Below, piece after piece: positions 1 to 13,062 of a DNA stretch of 27,547 nt. Each line of letters begins with the position of its first letter. Positions within the stretch are counted from its first letter, which is position 1. The DNA is taken from assembly GCA_004009845.1 (NCBI GenBank), contig RMBW01000212.1:1-27547 (forward strand), read 5' to 3'. The notes beneath the pieces were generated by a model. That model ran no database searches. It was not told the DNA's origin and saw only the letters and a program-made list of their open reading frames with translations. The stretch comes from Davidsoniella eucalypti. Its lineage: Eukaryota; Ascomycota; Sordariomycetes; Microascales; Ceratocystidaceae. Both the position numbers and the translations under genes were made by a program.

Positions 1-3000
1 ACAACTTGTCAATCCCTAATTTACATCATATGAACACGAACCAATCCTCAGGATGGGTTGTATCTTGTCCTAATCTTCGTGCACCTATTTTTCTCATATA
101 ATATCATTTTCTTCTATTTTTGTACATGTACATTTTAATCACATCACAAGATGCACTGTATTCGTCTTGTTTCGTGTAAAACGTATCCGCCATGAGTTTC
201 CAGGTCACTTGTGTTTCAAAACATATCGAAAGTTATCGTGACACGTTGGAATAAGACTTTGAAGGTGAACAAAGCCACCTCCGGCTTGTGTGGACAGGAT
301 ACAGGTATCGGAGGGATTGTTTCTTACTCAGAATAGCAATGCCAAGTATGGCAATCTTTAGATGGCAGTCATTGAATTTTGGCAGCTGAAGACCTAGTTA
401 GCCCCCCCTCCCTCTTGAGATCCGAGTAAACGGATAATATTTCCAAGATTATTCGCTTAGAATAATATATACATTAAGAAAAAAAAAGAAAAGATATAAT
501 ATGTTTTGGTAGATACTGTGTATAAGTTTTCCCCTTTTCGTAGTGATACCGTCGTTAGTTGACTTGACTGTTGACAGAGAACCGGAAACAATGAATGAAA
601 ACGAACGAAACAAATGCTACGAGGAAAATTTCCCTGCCTGTAATTCTCCGACGATATTAGTGAATCGTTTTTTTTCTTGCGGGGATTTTAATAATTGCAG
701 GCAAACCTACAAAAGTAATTGGCTAAGAATTACGATGTGTTTCTCCTCCGCAGCACGAAACAGCGTACAAGATCGCTTCACCCAGCAAGAACATTATGCT
801 CTGCGGTAGTTAAGACTTGCTATGTATAGATACTGGAGTAGTTCTATAGTACGTAGCAAGTTTAGGGGAGACCGTCAGTTTGGCTGAGAAAAGGGGGTGT
901 CTTTTTTAAGTGAGCATCATATCAGATATTGCTATATAGCGCATTTGGAGCAATATCAAAGACGATCTAGAATGGCCGATCATTCGCTTTTACAGCAACT
1001 AAAGTTTCAACACTGGTAAAGGGTACGATATGAGATATACATGGCTACATAGCATGTTGTTGAATCTTACATCTGACTAATCCCTCCATCAAAACTCGGA
1101 TAAAAAACTAAGCCGTCTATAGATGAGCCTTGGACAACATGACTTACCACTGCCGCACTACGTTGCGCAACAGCTCCGATGCCGTGCGCTAGTTTCACTG
1201 CGGTGTATACGAAGACAGAAACAAACAGGACAGAGTCGTATAATACCAAGACACTAGCAGCTTATTTGATATCCAAGCTCAAGTATTGCTAGTGTAGTGG
1301 GAAATGTCTCGCCTTATTCTCACCTTTACCTCTGGAGTGCTTAGAACTGCGACATCCAGTAAGATTGGCGGGTGGAATTCACATAACAGCAAGTACACGC
1401 GGATCACCGTCGTCAAGTTTCGATCGTATTCACCGCGTTCTATATCTGTTCTTTCAAGCTAAACCAAAAAAAAAACCGAACTTCAGCACTCTAAGAAACA
1501 GAAGCGAGGTTTCTAGCATTTTGCAAGCGCCATATTCAATTTACAGGAGATCAACATTACATGGTAGAGAAGTAAGTGAGGGTTGTGGTCGATGCGGAGA
1601 AGCTTCAAAGGAAAGATGGGATTTGATCGGTATCATTCACGTGTCAGATATCTGGGATAAGCTGATGAACTGTTCAGGCACTGAAAACAACATCGATAAA
1701 GATAGAAGCAACGTTACGAATATTGAGAATAGCAATTACTATTATGTTTTGAAGTAAGGTTTTGAAGAAACGTGCAATATCACCTAGTTTATACTATGAC
1801 GACCATTGCGACCTCTTGGTTTTATTAATTACCATTCTTGTGTATTTTGCATTTAGCACATGCCTTGGTAGTATGTTTGATAGTAGAATCCAGATTTAGG
1901 CTAGTTGCTATATTATATAAGTTCAAACTCTAATCTTCATAGCTCTATAGCTCCATAAGATAAATGAATTAAAAAAAAAGTTCACACTTGTGTTATCAGG
2001 AACATTCTTCAGAGGCAAATATCACTTCCGTTTTACAACAATTTCTGACAACGGGATTATCGCTTATACAAGCTCAGATGTTTTCTACTAAACAAGTCAT
2101 TTAAACTAGTGTGTAGTTAGATAGATTCAATGATGAACTTGGGACGGCAGGATGACATACTGGGGGGGCCATGAAGCCTACGTAGGAATAACTAGCCCCA
2201 ATGATAGCGCTGTTCTGCCCTGAAAACTATGGTATGGCCTTTAGTAGATAACACAACTAGACACATGTTGGTAGGCCATATGACAGTATCATCCTTTTTT
2301 GTCAACTTGAGCTAATGTATCACATCAAAACCATGATATACCCATATTCATGTGGCAATAGTTATCGAAAAGAAAAGCAACTCTTTGTTTTCCATACTAA
2401 AGAATGCATCATTAAAACCAAGGCAACTCTCTGAGCAACCAAGTACATGGTTTGTGCTTGTAGGCACTATATCAATCCCATGTCCTGGATGCTCATCTCC
2501 CCCTCTTTATTTCTCATCATGTCTAGGCTCTACAGCCTAGTTTTCTGGTTCATTCAGGAACCAAAAGGCAGAGCGCAGACAAGGGAAGGGCAGGCCATGG
2601 CCTGTCGTAGAAAAATTGTGTTTCTTACGTATATAGCTCTTCACTTAACATATAAAGGCACCAAACCCACCCCCTTCCCTCAACAAGGGCTATTAATTTG
2701 ATACATCAAGAGCTTGGACCATGATTTTGGCTACAAAGGATGGATAGCAGATTTGATTTGTGAGTTCCACTAACGTCCATGTCTACGGAAATGGGCGAGT
2801 CGTGTTTAGTTTTAGCCCGTCTGATACAGTAGGACAGGAGCCTCATCAGCTACTGCAAAAATTTCAGTCTATCAGCCCCAACACATTGCAACTCCTCTAT
2901 GAATTTGGGACAAACTCGACTCAGCCTATCAGTATAATATCCGAGCCTCCCCTGGAAGTATGTAGTTTGCTTGCAAGAATAAGCAACTTGGCTGAGGCTA

Positions 3001-4799
3001 AATAGAGAGAAAGTAAGATACTAGTGCCATAAACATCATATCAGCTTCTATAATTGTTGTAATAGGAAGGATGATCAAGAAACGCAACATACATACATAG
3101 TACATATGTTTTCAAACTAAATTACATCAGGAACCATTTCAATAAGGCTATGGAGTCTATGGCACGTACGTATGTACGTAGTAAACACATCGGACATAAA
3201 AATGCCGTCATATCGGTATACTATGTACAAAAAGTATTTCTGGGGGAGGGGGTAGCATATTTTTGAATGATCGCCCGCCAATACTAGAGAGTTGATCACT
3301 AGCCAGACTGACTCACAGACATAGCAAGGAGTTACTAAAGTACACAAAGATAGGAAAACGGCAAGCGGAAACGAGCAAACGATACTAGACGAACAAGATA
3401 ACTGAGCGTCCAACCCACAGAGAAAGATCAACCGAATGTATGTAGCAGCCCGATGGGCTCAGACGAAAGAACAGAGCCCTGCGTGACTTTGACGGCAAGG
3501 TTTAAGAAAAGCAATGCCTACTTTTTGACTAGCAGTTTTTGGTGTCTACTCTTTGAGTAGAGTAACGGAGTCTCAACCTAAATAGAGAGCCCATCAATGT
3601 CTGTGTTGTGTAGCAAGAAGTGTTTCTGAGTAGAAGGGGCAAGGACGCTTGTTAGGGGACAGAACAAGTGACCTGATAATCTGTGCTTTGTTTTTTGTCT
3701 TCCCATTATTCTACCTCGAGACTAGAATGGATTAACTTGATATGTGACCAAGGTGAATACGTGTAGACAACTATTTATGCAAGATTACCCTGTAGCTCAA
3801 AGAAGTCGGGCTTTGTTATGCACAGACTGATGATGCTAGCACGAGTCCAGAGCCTATGACGATGTGTGGTGGTCCACTCACTGGCTTGAGCGTCAATCTA
3901 TTGTCTTCTTTTCGTCTTCTTTACATATTTTTCCTTTTGTCCTGGCGGGTACTTGCAGGCAAACGATCGATATCTTTTCTCTCTGGTCTCATCTATTTGT
4001 TCCTTTCTTCGCATGTATATTCCTAGTACTTTGTTCTAGAAACAAGCACAGGGCAAGAGCTAAAGCACCATTGCAGTCTTCACACTGGCCATGGCCCGAG
4101 AAGAATTTATAGGAGATCATCAGTAGTGTGGGGCCTTAATTATGACATATGCAAGAATCATAATGGCGATGTCTTTTTTTATGTGAAGAATAGTTTTGTG
4201 CTCTGACAGTGGGGGTGTAATTTTGCTTGGAGCTAATATTCCCATATATACTTATGACTATATAACTAGTTATACATAATTATTATCATGACTTGCAATG
4301 TTCAATACTAATTTATTATTTTTCTCTTAGCACCCTCGGTGATGCAGGAGGATAAAACAAGGACATAGACTAATATAGCAAGTTGCGTACGGCGTCGAAA
4401 ACGCTTTGGCCATGGGATTATCGGTCGAAAAGCTCTATCAAACGGCACCGTAAGAAGCCGGCAGTACATTATGTAGATTACAACAAGGTGAAATTAAGAA
4501 AAGTCTAACCCAAGACAAGAAAACGGATAAGACTTCAAAAAGCTTGGTTAGAGGATATCAGCAATAAGGTGTGCTGATTGGACGAAAGAATGGAACAAGG
4601 AGAAGAGACAAGCATGCTAGGTATGTAGTATCAGTCACTGTGACTCTATGAGCGGGAAGCACAAAAAAAAAAAAAAGATTCATTTTATTGAGGCATGGCT
4701 TCTTCTCCCTCTCTCCTACGCTAATGGGTAAAGTTGAAAGGGGAATCAGCTTGCGAATTAGGGTTGCATTGACCACATAAGTTTGTTGCAATTTGGCTC
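1..4799. other. Gene-empty region, part 1
   Basis: No gene is supported here. The sequence is A+T-rich, stops are frequent in all frames, and the open frames are short with compositions typical of translated noncoding DNA. Visible small features are a 12-bp perfect palindrome at 121-132, a 14-bp perfect palindrome at 4261-4274, an A14 run at 4663-4676 and a TTAGGGTT box at 4758-4765. One 83-codon open stretch at 2757-3005 has a more protein-like composition but no recognised homology or start; it is discussed in the findings. A gene made of very short exons and kilobase introns, as in SFM1 further along, could be missed by eye. Confidence 0.6.
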
Positions 4800-7700
4800 T
4801 TTGACCTTTTCCTTCTTTTTTAATTCTTTTTTTTTTTTGCCTTTTTAAAGGTAGCTAGTATATAAGTAAATACATATATAGTTAGTCACTAAGACGACTG
4901 CCAGCTTCAGTTAATTTCAAAGTTTATTAGCATGTTCTCTATGTTTGCTTCTTTAGTATCAGATCACATGAAGACGTAGAGATGGAAAATAGCACAAAGG
5001 CAGCCCATTTAAACAGATAATGTAACCGGCCTGAATCCTATTCCGAGGCAGCGTTCTTCACCAACGTCAAAAGGTCTTATGTTGACCCTTCTTTGAGTTC
5101 GCTTATGCGTTGATTGCTTGTCATTAAGGCACTATAAAGAGCATGAGGGTTAGGCAACGGTCTTTCCTCCCAATACATCATCTGAAGTTCTGGGATAAAA
5201 CAATAGTGGCACCCCATATACATATCATAAGCTGAAATGGAGCTTAGTGCGGACGAAGACAGCGCGAGAAGAGACTGACGAAAGCATAACGAACCAGAAT
5301 TGGTGATGCTGGATGGCTCTTTGGCCCTAGGCTGGGCTGTGAGCAAGTAATAGTGCTATAAAAAGCCATTAAAGTAACACTAATAGAGCATCACAGTTTC
5401 AGAATCATAACCGCGTTTTGACGAGCCAGGGACTAGATCTGCAGTGGAAGAATGCTAGTCTGTAGTCTGTTGGCTAGCATGAAGCGAGAAAGAGAAACCG
5501 GGGAGTAGAGAGAGCAGGAACAAAGGCCTGGCAACAAACAAAGCCTTGGTAACAGAGCCTAGAAGCTGGAAATACTGATAAACGCATTGTATGCACATGC
5601 ACAATATTACATACTATGGTAGTGCATGCATATAGGCTATCGATAAGCAAATCCCGCCGATTGTTGTCTCTTTAGTCCAGTTTAGCGGCTAATCATGAAT
5701 CCATAGTCGTTGATAATCTGTGCTATTCATGATACTGTGTCTTTGTTAGAAGCAAAACAAGTTCTTGGCGCAAATCAAACAGGAACTAGACCCTATCGCA
5801 GCATGGTGACCTTCTCTCAAATGCAACTATATACGCGCGTTTAGTGTAATATGTCTAGGCACTGTAACTGAAGATCTGACTACCGGACCAGTATCAAGCC
5901 GTTCTTCCGAAATTTGGTTATCCGTAGTTATGTGTATACTTGTATAGGCGCAAGATATACAAGAGATTGCCAAGGGGCTGTATACATCTTATGTTCGCTT
6001 GTTTATTAGTACTATCCTTTTTTTCTTCTCTATGATCTAGACCCTTCTGCTCACTAGCTTACAGGGCCTCTATTACTGCATGTTGCCACATCAGAATGTG
6101 CTGGGTGGTTACAGGCTTCTTTGTACTTAGGGCTACGGACTGGGCGGGGAATAACAGAAGCTAAAGAGCGGCATCCCATGTACAGACGGGACTTATAGTG
6201 CTACCAGCATTATTATTAATGACCTGTAAACGAACTGAGCAACAACAAATAGACAGAGAAAAGATCCCAAAAAGAGGGCCCTGGTTTGATATTCAGGAAC
6301 ACGGCCATCGATACTGGCTGGTCCTGTTCATGGGGACACTTGACTATCTGTACTTACATTATCTAGGGTCAGACTCCTGGCACTATAACGATTGACTAGA
6401 CGTACTATAAGATAAAACTCGCTTGTCCCAATTAGAAAAAGGTTTTTTTCTGCCGTCTTTTCTGTAAGCTGCCCCTCAATTTTCGAGCTCTATTTTTTTT
6501 TTATCAAATGAAAGTTGACAAAAAATAAACATATCAGAACAAAAATCAGACTTGGATGATGCAAAACATTTGTTTGCTACATTTGCTCCGTAAATTTTTG
6601 CACGGTCTTTGTAGATTGGGAGATTTGAGGTTGAATTCCTATTGATCTATCAGACTAAGATATCTTAGATGAATGTAGAGTAACGTGGTCCTTTCAAATT
6701 CATCTCTTTCTGTTCTTCTGATTTCTTTTGATTAGTTATGCACAGTCCGAATCCGATCCCGCATGTTGTCTTATGCTTCACCTAATAGCATCTCATGTGA
6801 GGTTTCATTTTCAAGATATCAGAAGAAAAGTAGTGGTGTTTTTTTTTTAAGGGGATGTCAAATATGGAAGCGGTGTGTCCAATATGGGAAGCGGTGTAGG
6901 CTTGCTTTCTCTTAGTACGTCTAGTCAATCGTTAGAGTATCAGGAGTCTGACCCACTATCTAAACCCTGAAAACCAAGTCTCCCTAAGCTCTTGGGTAGC
7001 AAAAAAACAAGAACTAGCGCAGCACCAACTAGACTAAGAATCCTCTTAGAGCTTGTAGAGGAAATAGATTGTCGAGCTTGGGTGATTTCTCAGGGTATGT
7101 GTGTGTGCAATAATAAGAGAGGAACAAGGAAAAGAACGGCGGATAGTAGCTGACGACCCTATACACTAAATAGCTTGAACTAATCCAGACCCAGGAGATT
7201 CTATTAAGCCTAGATACCGCGTGGTCACAATGGAAACTATCTTGCTATTGTTATAGAGCTACAAGAGCGCTACACTATACCTTGATGTATCAAAATTCAA
7301 GTCTGTAAGAGAGTAGCTGTGATATAATTAACTACGATCATAACTCGATATGGTTACTGTGAGTTCGGCAATAAAATTATGGTATAAAACAGAGCCATGG
7401 AAAATTCTTAGGTTAAGTGCGGGATAATACATGATTGCTACTTTGCATGCACTGACAATCTAATATCCTCCTTTTTTGAGTTCAACTATCTTCTCATTTG
7501 TATATATTTTCTGTCGCCTTGTCCCCAATCCTGCTTCTTGGTTGGGGCTTTGCTTAGGGTTATATACACGTAATTAAGCCTAGGATAGAGATCAAAACTA
7601 AGAGAACCAGGGGCGGACCAGAGGTATATCGACGATATTTTGAGGCTTTCCTAGCAAGGCATTGGATTGCAGTATATTCATGTACACATTCGTGGTACAG

Positions 7701-9460
7701 ACATAATGTATGTACATATATACATCAATGTTCCCGATCTCCCACAAGTTCATCGAGCCACTCTTGGACTGTCTTTAGTACTGTCCACATGGTCAATGTC
7801 TTGTCACACTTGTGTCTCAGGACATATCGAGTACCTAAGTCGGGGGAGGGGATAAGAGGGGCGTAAAGTAAACGCATATCTGCATGTAGTAGTAACTGTA
7901 AATTTGTAGAGTAAGATAAGATCTATGACAATCTCAATAGGAGGAATCGAAGGAACGACTGAATTGGCACTGGGTTCCGAAAGCTGGGAGAGATCGATAT
8001 TCCGAACTGTGACTAGACTAGACATGGGAGATTACCGTAAAAGCCAGGGCTGAATTTCTGCATCTGTTTCTTACTCTTGTTGACATTGGCAACTCGGCTT
8101 GGCTCTGATATCGCAAGTTCAAGGCTAGACCATTCTATGCTTGCTTGATTGACTCTGTGATCACAGCGTGAATGACGTCTCCTTCTTCCATTCTTTGAGC
8201 CAAGCACACCATGACCGACGATCCCCAAATTAGCTTTGGCGTTGCAGTTACATTGTCCGTTTATTGCATGAGGAGAGAGGGACAGTTTGGTTTAGTATAG
8301 TTTGGTTTGGTGTTGACTCTCTTTCCTCGAACTCAATCAACTTCAAGATTGCAGTTGGTATGTATGTAAGTAGCGGTTCATTATGCAACAGGTAGTAACC
8401 CGCCATAGGCTGTTCGTTCGGAGAATATTTATATAGAAGCCAGTTTGAGGAACCAAGGACGAAGAGGTCGAAATTAGGGTTTAGAGATACATGTGTACAT
8501 GTAATATCAAAGGCTGTCTGGCTAATTATAGATAAATAAATCTACGCAGTAAGGTATATTACCTACTTCAATATAAACAGATACTTGTATCAAACCGCGG
8601 TTGATTCAAATAATCGTAGTATGAAAAACCTCCCAGTTCATGACAACTCCTTGAATACGCCCGAGATTCAGATATTGCCCGACAAAGACTGACGATCGCT
8701 GTTGAGAGGCGGAACAAACAAAATATCATATGACGACCCATGGCATATAAGTGACAGCAAAAACTATGGCCTGCACATGTTTTCACGGCTAATAAAACAT
8801 TTGCTGATATGTCTCTGTATTTTGTTCTTTACTTTTCGTGTTTGATCCCTTCTCTTGAGTTGTCAACGTCACCTTCTCAAACAGCCACGACCAAGAAAAA
8901 TGAGACAGAATGAAGGAGAAAAAAAGAAGAGATGTCGAGGCTTGTACTATGAAGAGATGAGAGGCCTGCTATACGGCCCATTCCCTGGTTTTCTTGTTGT
9001 TCCCATACATTCTACAATTACAATGCGAGTACTGAAGGCGCTCCGAATAAGGCAGCGATTTGCCAGATTAAAATAGAAATTAAATGAGATGAGAAAACAT
9101 GAGACGGAGCCGTTGATATTAGAGTGTTTATCTAACTAACAATGGCCACTGCTACATGCATATGAACTATTATTTATCGTCTGACCAAATCGATCACCAC
9201 CCTGTCCCTCATCATGTACAATCAGTCGCAGCGGCTTGTATTAGCGATTCCTGTTGTTGGCACAGCGGACAAAACCATGCTCAGAAGTCCGCGATGCCAC
9301 GGCGCTGTAACAACGCTGTATACACCAAGATATCCTACAAGACCGAGATGTACAGCTGTGGTTACAGTAGTAGCTGCTACAGTTGCAGCTGTCTACACCA
9401 GCAGCCGGAATAATCGGGAGTTTGTCCAAGATGGAGGAGAAAGAAAAGAAAATTAAATAC
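4800..9460. other. Gene-empty region, part 2
   Basis: No gene is supported. It contains a T12 run at 4827-4838, two TTAGGGTT boxes (7554-7561 and 8474-8481), an imperfect 20/21-bp tandem duplication at 6857-6897, and a 10-nt direct repeat AGTTTGGTTT at 8284-8293 and 8299-8308. The longest open frames are under 90 codons and show no domain, signal peptide or coding-like third-position bias of the kind seen in the four real genes. Confidence 0.6.
6857..6897. repeat. Imperfect tandem duplication, two units
   Basis: Two adjacent units, 6857-6876 (20 nt) and 6877-6897 (21 nt), both read GTC(A/C)AATATGG(G)AAGCGGTGT. They differ by one substitution and one inserted G. It looks like a local slippage duplication in noncoding DNA. 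Nothing links it to a transposon or an array. Confidence 0.8.
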
Positions 9461-9548
9461 ATCTATTTACATATACTCTCTTTGTAAGCAGGAAATCAGC
9501 GGGCCGCTCGAAGTTTGTGTCAAGCCAAGTTTGAAGTAGAATACCAAG

Positions 9549-9730
9549 TTAAAAAAATACAGGGAGCAAAAAAAGGAAGAGCACGAAAGAAAGAAAGAGA
9601 AAACAGAGGAGCTCTGGAAAACAAGGGGATATACACAGGGCGTGAACCTAATAATTGTTTGAGACGGAGTTCCAAAACACTTGTCTTCGGAAGAAAAGAA
9701 AAAGAATTTAAAAAAGGAAGAAAAAAGCAC
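9549..9730. repeat. Purine-rich low-complexity tract
   Basis: The plus strand is dominated by A and G in two blocks, about 9549-9625 and 9685-9730, separated by mixed sequence. Long strand-asymmetric purine or pyrimidine tracts are common near promoters and untranslated regions in filamentous fungi. Here no neighbouring gene is visible, so a regulatory role is not established. Confidence 0.6.
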
Positions 9731-12029
9731 CAGCCAAAACTTGTCTCTGGCTTTCCACACAAGACGATAGAAGCCCCTTTCCCTAGATGGCCGATACTCT
9801 CTATAACGCTCTATATAGGCCACAACTCAATATCTCGTGGTAGGTTGGTAAGCTAGGCTCGAGTAGCGAAATGTTCAACACAAGCCATATGCATATACAT
9901 ACCGCCAGAGAGAAGCCAGCTACGTCTAACTGAGCTCCTTGTGCGCTCTGTCTTGCTTCTTGACTCGTCTTTTACATGTTCCCAGGAGAAGAAGCCCGAA
10001 CAACGATGTTACAGGTATCACAAGAAACCGCAGATACGTCCCCAGTTTCAGCACAACTCGTGCGGCAGTATCTGGATAGGGAGATGGGCACAAAATTGGC
10101 TGTTGCTAGCTCCAACATGGAACAGTGATGTAAGTGTATAGACGGAGCCAACGAGGTGCTTCTTTCTTTTCCTTGTTGTACCAGAACACCTGCTTATAGT
10201 ATGCAGTGCACTTACAACTATGGAAATCATGCACTGTGTCGCCGCGTTGGACATTGTATATATAGACAATCACTGATCGGCAGATAACAATAGTACCACT
10301 TGAATGTTACTGAAAAATACAAGACAATAAATGGATGCTGGTGCCGGATACACAACACAGATGGTTATTTTTGTCTCAGCTTTCGAGCTAACAGAAAACC
10401 CAAAGGCCGCTATAATCAATGCCTCGAGCTAGGCAAATGCAAGGTCTTGCAGGTTGACTAACAGTTCCACTTGCTTTCTTTCTGCATCCTCGTATCCTAT
10501 CTCCCTGCTGTTGAACACACACTGAACACTGTAAGACGCGAGGTAGACGGTAGGCCTTCATCCTCGGACACTAACATGGACGACAAGACATGTTGACGGT
10601 TGCTCTGGCATGTCTTTCAATATTGGATGGCGCGGAACGGCAATTCAAAGTGAGCTAACAGCTACAAATAGCGTATCTGTATTACTTGTCACAAACCCAC
10701 ACTAACTTGTATCCAGGTACTACAAAATACATCTGTATAGTTATCACAGGCGAGATGTCTTGCCCGCCACCTCGCCTCCCTTGCATCTGGAAGATTGGAA
10801 GAAAGTTGTTTAACTGATATTCCATTCTGATCACCATGAAAAAAAGAACGAACAGGAAAAATGTAAGAAAGTGGAAAGAAATAAATGCCCTGCTCGGTCT
10901 TCGCCTAGTCAAGCCACCAGCAACTTCATCTCGTTATCTCGTCACATTTACGCCCAGGAAATTCACATCACGTTGCCATGATATGTTCGTTGCCATAGAA
11001 AGAACAATGGAAGCAGAAGATCTGGAATACAAACGACGTCGAACCACCCGAGACAGGCTCTTGATCTGCTCGTTCTCGAAGCGAGGCTGCTTTCCTCTTC
11101 GTTCTTTTGTTCCTTCTCTGGGCTTTAGCTTGTGCGTCTCTATGTGACAGCTCTATGTGATATTGCTCTTGGGGAGATACAAGGAGGATATTCACTTCCT
11201 GGTGATTGCTGGGCTACCAAAAGAGAAAAGAAGCTGCATATCAGTTGGCAGATCGAGGTTGGATCTGCTACGAATGAACTTCTCTCGCTCCAGCTGACTT
11301 TAAGCCATGATGAAGCCTTCCATGTCCTTTTCCAAGGCCCCTTCTTTCTTTTCTTTTGTCATGTTCTGGAAGTCTAGAAGGCGTTCGTAACGGGATGAGG
11401 ATCTTCCATCCAGCTCTACTACTAGACGCCGATATATAAAAAAGGACCTCCTCCCTGGCAAGTACTTTGGTGGCAGAAAGTAGGCAAGATAAGCACAAAA
11501 AAGCCATAATTACGAGCATAGATACACTGCATGAGTTAGAACAGGTAAGTACACACATATAATTTCGTTCCCTGCTTGCAAAACGGCTCCTCGCGTAAAA
11601 AAGAAAGAAAGAGTCAGGCGCCGATCGCAGATCGCAAGTGCCCAGTTTCAAATAGTCAGCCAAATTGTGACGAGATTTTGCATCAAGGGACCAGAGAGGG
11701 AGAGAACTAGCAATTACTAAGAAGCACTTTGTCGAAAAGGTGGCGGTTGGAGGGGAAAGATGACGGAGCAGAAGAAAACGAGATGCCAAACAAACAAGAG
11801 AAAGGGTCAGCCTGCTACTATCACATTTCGTGGGCTGAGCTGTTAGCCTGGCCTTTACAATACAACTTGAAGGATGCCGTTCACTGCAGTCAGCTACCAG
11901 AAATGTAAAGCCAAAAGGACCGGACACTCCAACCTGCTCTCATTGGCCTAAGCACAATGCTCGCCAAAGCGCCTCTAAGTTGATTCAGATATTACTGGCC
12001 ACTTCTGCCTTGCTTCAGGAAAAGCTGCA

Positions 12030-12047
12030 GTGTATACCTGTATACAC
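12030..12047. repeat. 18-bp inverted repeat, 8-bp arms
   Basis: Perfect 8-bp arms GTGTATAC and GTATACAC are separated by CT. The form resembles a dimeric transcription-factor site or a small cruciform, but it lies in DNA with no recognised gene. Confidence 0.75.
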
Positions 12048-13040
12048 ACATGTCTGTAGACGGCATCCCTAGACTAGATCTCTCAGCCGGAGTTTGTCGT
12101 GTTTGAGTGCCAGTAACTTCTCAGTTGGTCTGATGTTCTTTCTCTGTGCATTGCACTGAAACAGCCAGTCTCTCTCCTCCTTGTGTCTGCCACCCTTTTC
12201 TTCTGCTTTTCCGACCCAAAAAAAAAAAGCACTGTAGTCAGCCCGCCGTGAAAAGAACAGGCCGAGACAGAGACAAGAAAGCATTAGCGTGAGACGTGCT
12301 ATAGACCGTTCTTTTTGATCGTCCTCATCTAGACGGCCTGTAAGACAAGGCCACGGAAACAATTATCAGTGATAATAGACAAAGCGTACGGCCGCGGAAG
12401 CAGAAGGAGAGAGACAACCCTCCACTCAGCTAACCAGACTAGGTATGCATAGGCGGTAACTTTGCCTCTTGACTGTAACTCTGGACTGAAAGCTGCTTGG
12501 CTCTGGAATCAACGGTACCATCCTATTGTCTCCTGCCTCTTGGACTATCCTTTCCTAGAGTGTCTATCATAAGTGGCGTACGAGACAGTCATAGAGCATA
12601 CCATCAAACCAGAGCCAGAATACAGCTACAGGCATAGTATGTAGCCACGCTATAGTTCTCTCATCGATGCTACCTCTGGTATCGTGACAAACCCCGCCAA
12701 GAATCCGAGGAAGGCTGACTTATTACGTCTGTATGTATACCGAATCTTGCTTCCGTTCGATCATCAGCTCGTCCATACTTCTCATGAGCTTAGCTTACTG
12801 CATATTCGCATATGCGTGATTGTGCCCGTCTATTTTTTTTCTCTTCCTCGTTTCCTTTTTTTTTGCTCTATCTATTTTCTTCTCGGCCGCTATAGTCTCG
12901 CTGCAATCTCGCTGCATGCAGTTGGTCTATGCGGGTAAGCGCGCCTTGCAGCTTTCGTCCTAGTACCATATAAATTGCACAGTCATTTTTGGGTTTTCTC
13001 CTTCATCACTTTCTTACTCGTCTATTACAGATATATGTCT

Positions 13041-13062
13041 GGGGGGTACTGGCCCCCCCCCC
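13041..13062. repeat. G6/C10 foldback
   Basis: Six consecutive G (13041-13046) are followed by TACTGG and then ten consecutive C (13053-13062). The runs can pair as a six-base G:C stem with a six-base loop, an outlier in A+T-rich surroundings. The C-run length may be affected by sequencing error. Confidence 0.7.

Noticed and set aside
1365..1757. 130-codon open frame on the plus strand
   Set aside because: Low-complexity lysine run, no recognisable motif, and it does not begin at an ATG.
5077..5346. 89-codon minus-strand frame with a partly globular look
   Set aside because: No recognised family, no splice context, composition close to its surroundings.
6630..6642. tRNA B-box-like GGTTGAATTCC
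   Set aside because: The invariant C of GGTTCGANTCC is missing and no A box or acceptor stem can be paired with it.
9467..9856. Overlapping open frames of about 115 codons on both strands
   Set aside because: They arise from the purine tract, which depletes stops; the translations are Lys/Arg/Glu- or Phe/Ser-rich.
11268..11927. 219-codon open frame on the minus strand, the longest in the gene-empty region
   Set aside because: No domain, Ser/Leu/Arg/Cys-rich translation, and a frame this long is not surprising somewhere in a window this size. It also lacks the third-position bias of the real genes.
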